Part shown: positions 6,153-9,622 of the stretch, piece after piece
How the letters are laid out: every line of letters starts with the position of its first letter
How positions within the stretch are numbered: position 1 is the stretch's first letter
Source of the DNA: JABHVE01 sp047517625
GTDB lineage: Bacteria; Pseudomonadota; Alphaproteobacteria; UBA2966; CAIVPW01
Direction of reading: 5' to 3'
Assembly: GCA_047517625.1 (NCBI GenBank)
Contig: JAKZSO010000122.1
Span: 1 to 9,622, forward strand
DNA length: 9,622 nt
Position numbers and translations under genes: made by a program
The notes under the pieces: model-generated
Seen by the model: the letters and a program-made list of their open reading frames with translations, nothing else
The model's database searches: none
What the model was told of the DNA's origin: nothing

Positions 6153-7730
6153 TTAATGCCGGAAGTGGCGCATGCCGGTGAACACCATCGCCAGCCCCGC
6201 GGCATCGGCGGCGGCGATGACATCGTCATCACGCAGCGAACCCCCTGGCTGAATGACCGCCGTGGCCCCGGCCTCGGCAATGGCATCCAATCCGTCGGCG
6301 AACGGGAAAAACGCGTCGGACGCGGCGACGGAGCCTTGGGTCAAAGGCTGGGATTCCCCGGTCGCCTCGGCGGCCTCGGCGGATTTGCGGGCGGCAATGA
6401 GAGCTGAATCCAGGCGGCTCATTTGACCCGCACCGATGGCCGTGGTGGCCCTGGCCTTGGCGAAAACGATCGCGTTGGATTTCACGTGTTTGGCCACCGA
6501 CCAAGCAAATAACAAATCGCGCACTTGGTCGTCGCTGGGGACGCGCTTGGTGACGATTTTCAGGTCGTGGGCCGTGAGTGTCCCGGTGTCTCTGCTTTGG
6601 GCCAAGATTCCCCCGGCGATGGAACGAAAGGCCAGCCCCTGGTGTTCCGGCGACGGCATGGACCCGGTCAACAACACCCGCAGGCTTTTCTTTTCGGCCA
6701 GAATTTCCAAGGCATCGTCGTCCGCCCCCGGGGCAATCACGACCTCGGTGAAAATTTTCGTCACCTGTGCGGCTGCTTCGGCGACCAACGGCATATTGGC
6801 GGCGACAATGCCACCAAAGGCGCTGACCGGGTCGCAGCGCAAAGCCATGGCATAGGCGTCGGCCAACGTCTGTGCCATCGCCACGCCACACGGATTAGCG
6901 TGCTTGATGATGGCGATGACGGGGCTGTGGGACCCCAGTTCGGCCGCCAGGGCCAGGGCCGCGTCAGCGTCGGCGATGTTGTTGTAGCTGAGCTCTTTGC
7001 CTTGGATTTGGCGGGCGGTGACCACACTTGGGGCAGCGTCGCCGGTGGCATACAGGGCGGCCTTTTGGTGGGGGTTTTCGCCATAACGCAGCGAGAGAGT
7101 TCGCGTTCCCGCCGCCACAAACTGCGCCGGCATGGCGTCTTCTCTGGTCCCAAACCACGCCGCGATGGCGCCGTCATAGGCGGCGATCCGGGCAAAGGCC
7201 TTGGCCGCCAGGCGCTCGCGGAAGCCGTCGGACAAGCCACCAGCATCCGCCGCCATTTCGTCCATCAACTGGCCGTAGTCGCCGGGGTCAACCACCGCCG
7301 CCACATGGGCGTGGTTTTTTGCCGCGGCGCGTATGAGCGTCGGCCCACCGATGTCGATGTTTTCGATGCATTCGGCGAACGAGCCGCCGCGCGCCACCGT
7401 TTCCTGGAACGGGTATAGATTAACCACCACCAGGTCGATCGGCGTGATTCCGTGTTCGTCCATGGCCGCCTGGTGGCCGTCGTTATCCCGCGCAGCCAGC
7501 ACGCCGGCGGCGATGGTCGGGTGCAATGTCTTGACCCGGCCATCCATAATTTCCGGATAGCCGGTGTGGTCGGACACTTCGCGCACCGAGACCCCGGCGC
7601 TGGTCAGGGCCGCCGCGGTGCCATCCGTGGACAAAATCTCAATGCCGCGATCTTGCAAAAATTTGCCGAGATCGGCGAGTCCAGTCTTGTCCGAAACAGT
7701 GATCAGGGCTCGGGTGATAGATGGTGGCAA
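6153..7730 (-). CDS. purH: Bifunctional AICAR formyltransferase / IMP cyclohydrolase
   Basis: PurH catalyses the last two steps of de novo purine synthesis: transfer of formyl from 10-formyl-THF to AICAR, then ring closure to IMP. At 525 residues it is full length. The N-terminal cyclohydrolase (MGS-like) domain has ALITVSDKTGL (8-18), DGRVKTLHP (63-71), DLVVVNLYPF and NIDIGGPTLIRAAAKNH. The transformylase domain has LRYGENPHQ (214-222), LSYNN, the catalytic Lys-His stretch KHANPCG (276-282), DPVSAFGGI, SNAIVFAK and the typical C-terminal end MRHFRH. The start is TTG (7728-7730). No ATG lies in frame upstream before a stop, and the N-terminal length fits the family. One oddity is that the phosphate-loop STGGT of most PurH proteins reads STDGT (residues 34-38). 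The stop is TAA. It is monocistronic here and divergent from the sugar dehydrogenase gene. Confidence 0.96.
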   Translation of the reverse strand: MPPSITRALITVSDKTGLADLGKFLQDRGIEILSTDGTAAALTSAGVSVREVSDHTGYPEIMDGRVKTLHPTIAAGVLAARDNDGHQAAMDEHGITPIDLVVVNLYPFQETVARGGSFAECIENIDIGGPTLIRAAAKNHAHVAAVVDPGDYGQLMDEMAADAGGLSDGFRERLAAKAFARIAAYDGAIAAWFGTREDAMPAQFVAAGTRTLSLRYGENPHQKAALYATGDAAPSVVTARQIQGKELSYNNIADADAALALAAELGSHSPVIAIIKHANPCGVAMAQTLADAYAMALRCDPVSAFGGIVAANMPLVAEAAAQVTKIFTEVVIAPGADDDALEILAEKKSLRVLLTGSMPSPEHQGLAFRSIAGGILAQSRDTGTLTAHDLKIVTKRVPSDDQVRDLLFAWSVAKHVKSNAIVFAKARATTAIGAGQMSRLDSALIAARKSAEAAEATGESQPLTQGSVAASDAFFPFADGLDAIAEAGATAVIQPGGSLRDDDVIAAADAAGLAMVFTGMRHFRH

Positions 7731-7826
7731 GCGGAACCGGGTTGCAAAAAGTTGGCGCGAAGGCGTGCCTATAGCACGGCTGGCGGCCCCCCGCCATGGA
7801 TGTCATCCCGGCGCCCTGACGGCGGT

Positions 7827-7855
7827 TTGACATTCCCCGACGCGGCGGCTAATTC
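7827..7855 (+). promoter_or_regulatory. Candidate promoter for the UDP-sugar dehydrogenase gene
   Basis: A perfect TTGACA (7827-7832) is followed, after exactly 17 bases, by TAATTC (7850-7855), which is a weak -10 match. It is placed 33 bp before the ATG at 7888, in the 157-bp divergent gap with purH. No recognisable Shine-Dalgarno sequence precedes that ATG (CTTTCAAAAATTT). No purine riboswitch or PurR-like site was recognised on the purH side. Confidence 0.38.
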
Positions 7856-7887
7856 AGCACTAATCTGGATCACCCTTTCAAAAATTT

Positions 7888-9159
7888 ATGACAATTAATC
7901 CACCGCAAAAGCTGAGCGTGATCGGCCTAGGCTACGTGGGTCTGCCCCTGGCAGTGGCCCTGGCCGAACATTTCAGCGTACTGGGATTTGATATCGATCG
8001 GCGCCGCACCGAAGCCCTCAAAGGCAGCCAAGACCACACCGGGGAAGTGGCGGCGGAAGTGTTGGCCCGGACCACCGCAACCTTCACCAGCGACGCCGGC
8101 CAGCTCGCCGGGTCAGACGTGTTCATCGTTGCCGTACCGACGCCGGTGGACGACAACAAAGTTCCCGACCTTGGACCGTTGCGCGGCGCCTGCAACAGCG
8201 TCGGCCCCCACGTAGTGCCCGGGTCCGTGGTGGTCCTTGAAAGCACGGTGTTCCCCGGCGCCACCGAGGAAATCTGCGGGCCGATTTTGGCGGAGCTTTC
8301 CGGCCTGGTCTGCGGCGAAGATTTTTTTCTGGGCTATTCCCCCGAGCGCATGAACCCGGGCGATACCGAACACACCGTCGCCAACATCGTCAAGGTGGTC
8401 GCGGGGCAGACGCCGGAGATTTCAGCCTTGCTGGCGGACATGTACGGCCGCATCACCAAGGCCGGGATTTTCGCGGCGAAAAATATCCAAACCGGCGAGG
8501 CGGCGAAGGTCATCGAGAACGCCCAACGCGACATCAATATCGCTTTCATCAACGAGTCGACGCAGATTTTTCACCGCATGGGATTGTCCATGTACGACGT
8601 GTTGGCGGCGGCCAACACCAAATGGAATTTCTTGGATTTCCGGCCGGGACTGGTTGGTGGCCATTGCATCGGCGTGGACCCGTATTACCTGGCGCACCGG
8701 GCCAGCCAGTTGGGACACATCCCGGATGTGTTGTTGGCGGGCAGGCGCACCAACGACGGAATGGGCGCCTGGATCGCCGGACAAATCAGTGGCGGGCTTG
8801 GCTCGGCGTCGCGGATTTTGGTGCTGGGGCTGACCTTCAAAGAAAACGTTCCCGATCTGCGAAATTCCGGTGCCCATGGTTTGATCGCCGCGTTGGGCGA
8901 TCTGGGTCACGATGTCGTTGTGCACGACGCCTGCGCCGACCCGGCTGAAGCAAAAGCAATTTATGGGGTCGACTTGGTGGCGGACATTTCCGGCAACGAT
9001 TTCGCCTGCGTTGTCGGCGCCGTCGCCCATAATCAATACCAGGAACTGAACGCCGAACGGTTGGCGGCGCTGTTGGCCGATGGCGGAATTTTGGCTGATA
9101 TCAAGGGGATGTGGCGGGGATTGACCTTAAGCGCCAACATTCGCCGTTGGGAGCTCTAG
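7888..9159 (+). CDS. UDP-sugar 6-dehydrogenase, TviB/WbpO type (likely UDP-N-acetylhexosamine dehydrogenase)
   Basis: This enzyme should oxidise C6 of a UDP-sugar twice with NAD+ to the uronic acid. TviB/WbpO members act on UDP-GlcNAc or UDP-GalNAc and supply precursors for O-antigen or capsule. The 423 residues contain the N-terminal Rossmann motif GLGYVG (13-18) and the acidic end of beta-2 (GFDID, 33-37). Also present are VPTPVDDNKVPDL, ESTVFPGATEE, GYSPERMNPGD, AAKVIENAQRDINIAFINE and the catalytic cysteine in GGHCIGVDPYYL (Cys260). The C-terminal domain has LGLTFKENVPDLRNS. Sequence between these motifs resembles TviB more than UDP-glucose dehydrogenase. The substrate is an inference. 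The ATG at 7888 is the only sensible start before the Rossmann motif, although no Shine-Dalgarno site is evident. No other polysaccharide gene is in the window. Confidence 0.92.
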   Translation: MTINPPQKLSVIGLGYVGLPLAVALAEHFSVLGFDIDRRRTEALKGSQDHTGEVAAEVLARTTATFTSDAGQLAGSDVFIVAVPTPVDDNKVPDLGPLRGACNSVGPHVVPGSVVVLESTVFPGATEEICGPILAELSGLVCGEDFFLGYSPERMNPGDTEHTVANIVKVVAGQTPEISALLADMYGRITKAGIFAAKNIQTGEAAKVIENAQRDINIAFINESTQIFHRMGLSMYDVLAAANTKWNFLDFRPGLVGGHCIGVDPYYLAHRASQLGHIPDVLLAGRRTNDGMGAWIAGQISGGLGSASRILVLGLTFKENVPDLRNSGAHGLIAALGDLGHDVVVHDACADPAEAKAIYGVDLVADISGNDFACVVGAVAHNQYQELNAERLAALLADGGILADIKGMWRGLTLSANIRRWEL

Positions 9160-9161
9160 GC

Positions 9162-9365
9162 ATGGGAATCCCCACGGCAATTCGACTCTTGCCGGGTTCG
9201 GCAGTTTTTGTTTGGCTAGCATCGCCAGCCGCCGCCCATGGGTTTGGCCAGCGCTATGACTTGCCGCTGCCGCTGGGGCTTTGGGTGTTGGGGGCTGGTG
9301 CGACGATTGTGCTGACGTTCGCCGTAACGGCGCTGTACCTGCGGGAGTTCCATACAAATTGGTAG
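9162..9365 (+). CDS. Short secreted/membrane protein, probably the N-terminal remnant of a larger multi-pass membrane protein
   Basis: The 67-residue product starts 2 bases after the dehydrogenase stop. It has a signal-like segment (IRLLPGSAVFVWLASPAAA, about residues 6-24), then AHGFGQRYDLPLPLGLWVLG and one membrane helix (about residues 38-58). The motif AHGFGQRYDLP-x-PL followed by a helix is what I recall from the beginning of multi-pass membrane proteins of roughly 450 residues, often annotated as fenitrothion hydrolase-like. Those continue far beyond this point. Here the sequence diverges after YLRE and ends FHTNW-TAG. That suggests a truncated gene, its 3' part lost at a junction near 9345-9370. 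Alternatively it is a genuinely short protein. The family assignment is from memory and moderate. Confidence 0.5.
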   Translation: MGIPTAIRLLPGSAVFVWLASPAAAHGFGQRYDLPLPLGLWVLGAGATIVLTFAVTALYLREFHTNW

Positions 9366-9384
9366 CACCTGCATTTCAATTTGC

Positions 9385-9387
9385 TCA
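9385..9387 (-). other. UGA at a possible Trp position in the SoxA-like fragment
   Basis: On the minus strand the codons are AAA TTT TGA GCA AAT TGA AAT GCA GGT. With UGA as Trp this reads KFWANWNAG. Some SoxA proteins have a Tyr-Trp or Phe-Trp pair at this point after the conserved QSR motif. The evidence is weaker than for the two plus-strand genes because the fragment is truncated nearby. Confidence 0.4.
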
Positions 9388-9622
9388 AAATTTCGCCGAT
9401 CCCCTGGTGTCTACTTCCACCGGCAACAGCCGCGATTGAAAGGTGACGTATGTCGCGATCGCCAACATCTCCTCTGACTCGTAGGCATACGGTTCGGCCT
9501 CCATCTTCCTCACCCGCATCCAATTGATCTGCTCCTCCAAGCCGACAATCGCACCAAATCCGGGGATATTTTCGATGTACTTTGGGAACCGCGCGGCGAC
9601 TCGCCACATGCGGTCCTCGGCA
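9385..9622 (-). pseudogene. SoxA-like diheme cytochrome c fragment, 5' end outside window, C-terminus lost or read through UGA
   Basis: The minus-strand frame is open from the right edge. It carries VAARFPKY, GLEEQINWMR, EPYAYESEEMLAIATYV and QSRLLPVEV, the pattern of the middle of SoxA (compare VAARYPxY, LEQRIN, ESEELLALTAYV and QSRGMPI). SoxA is the thiosulfate-oxidation cytochrome that pairs with SoxX in the periplasm. The Met at 9609 is internal, since codons reading A-E-D-R lie before it. The frame meets TGA at 9385-9387. If UGA is Trp the sequence continues FWANWNAG (a second TGA at 9376-9378), which resembles the aromatic-W-x-x-G stretch found in SoxA at this point. Beyond about 9366 no CxxCH heme motif appears and the DNA belongs to the opposing gene. 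The C-terminal heme domain is therefore missing either way. Confidence 0.5.

Noticed and set aside
6044..6286. Minus-strand frame beyond purH ending in LLRDIGGRPSMEKVKNWS
   Set aside because: The part after the purH stop reads protein-like, but it has no start outside purH and no family I recognise. It is not strong enough to call a gene or remnant.
6525..7418. 297-codon plus frame opposite purH
   Set aside because: It is antisense to a full-length, unmistakable purH and has no motifs of its own.
1..9622. tRNA, rRNA, CRISPR array, integrase or phage genes
   Set aside because: None were seen. There are no regularly spaced repeats with spacers, no recognisable RNA gene and no recombinase motifs.

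Overview
The window is a GC-rich stretch of ordinary bacterial chromosome, most likely from an alphaproteobacterium of Rhodospirillales type. The support is the family of its genes: a large-type NAD-glutamate dehydrogenase, an SPFH/NfeD pair, a DUF2147 protein with two conserved cysteines, a SoxA-like fragment, and alphaproteobacterial-style protein sequence throughout. This placement is an inference from gene content, not from a marker gene.

Layout. The left end (1-2309, +) is the C-terminal half of a giant NAD-dependent glutamate dehydrogenase, which stops about 200 residues short of the usual family end. An SPFH/stomatin-like membrane protein (2343-3263) and its NfeD partner (3266-3706) follow as a two-gene unit. 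Next come a secreted DUF2147 protein (3813-4256) and an UMF1-family MFS transporter (4269-5549). A 178-bp palindromic, MITE-like element (5548-5725) begins inside the transporter stop codon and is followed by a 60-residue protein of unknown function (5775-5957). A convergent gap (5958-6152) holds a 15-bp direct repeat and a hairpin. Then come purH on the minus strand (6153-7730), a divergent intergenic region with a candidate promoter, and a TviB/WbpO-type UDP-sugar dehydrogenase (7888-9159). The right edge has two truncated genes meeting tail to tail: a 67-residue N-terminal piece of a membrane protein (9162-9365, +) and a SoxA-like cytochrome fragment (9385-9622, -).

Main observation. Two neighbouring genes are intact full-length members of well-known families except for one in-frame UGA codon each. 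In both, the UGA lies exactly where the family has tryptophan: codon 13 of nfeD (3302-3304) and codon 20 of the MFS gene (4326-4328, the YD-W-ANS motif). The SoxA fragment runs into UGA where SoxA proteins can have an aromatic-Trp pair, and a second UGA follows two codons later. None of the nine other genes whose end is visible uses UGA as a stop (four TAA, five TAG), although UGA is normally a frequent stop in GC-rich alphaproteobacteria. Together this suggests that UGA is read as tryptophan, as a minor codon beside UGG. Coincidental nonsense mutations or sequence errors remain the alternatives.

Apart from that, the genes cover housekeeping (purine synthesis, glutamate catabolism), membrane quality control, surface polysaccharide precursor synthesis and possibly sulfur oxidation. 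They do not form one obvious pathway.
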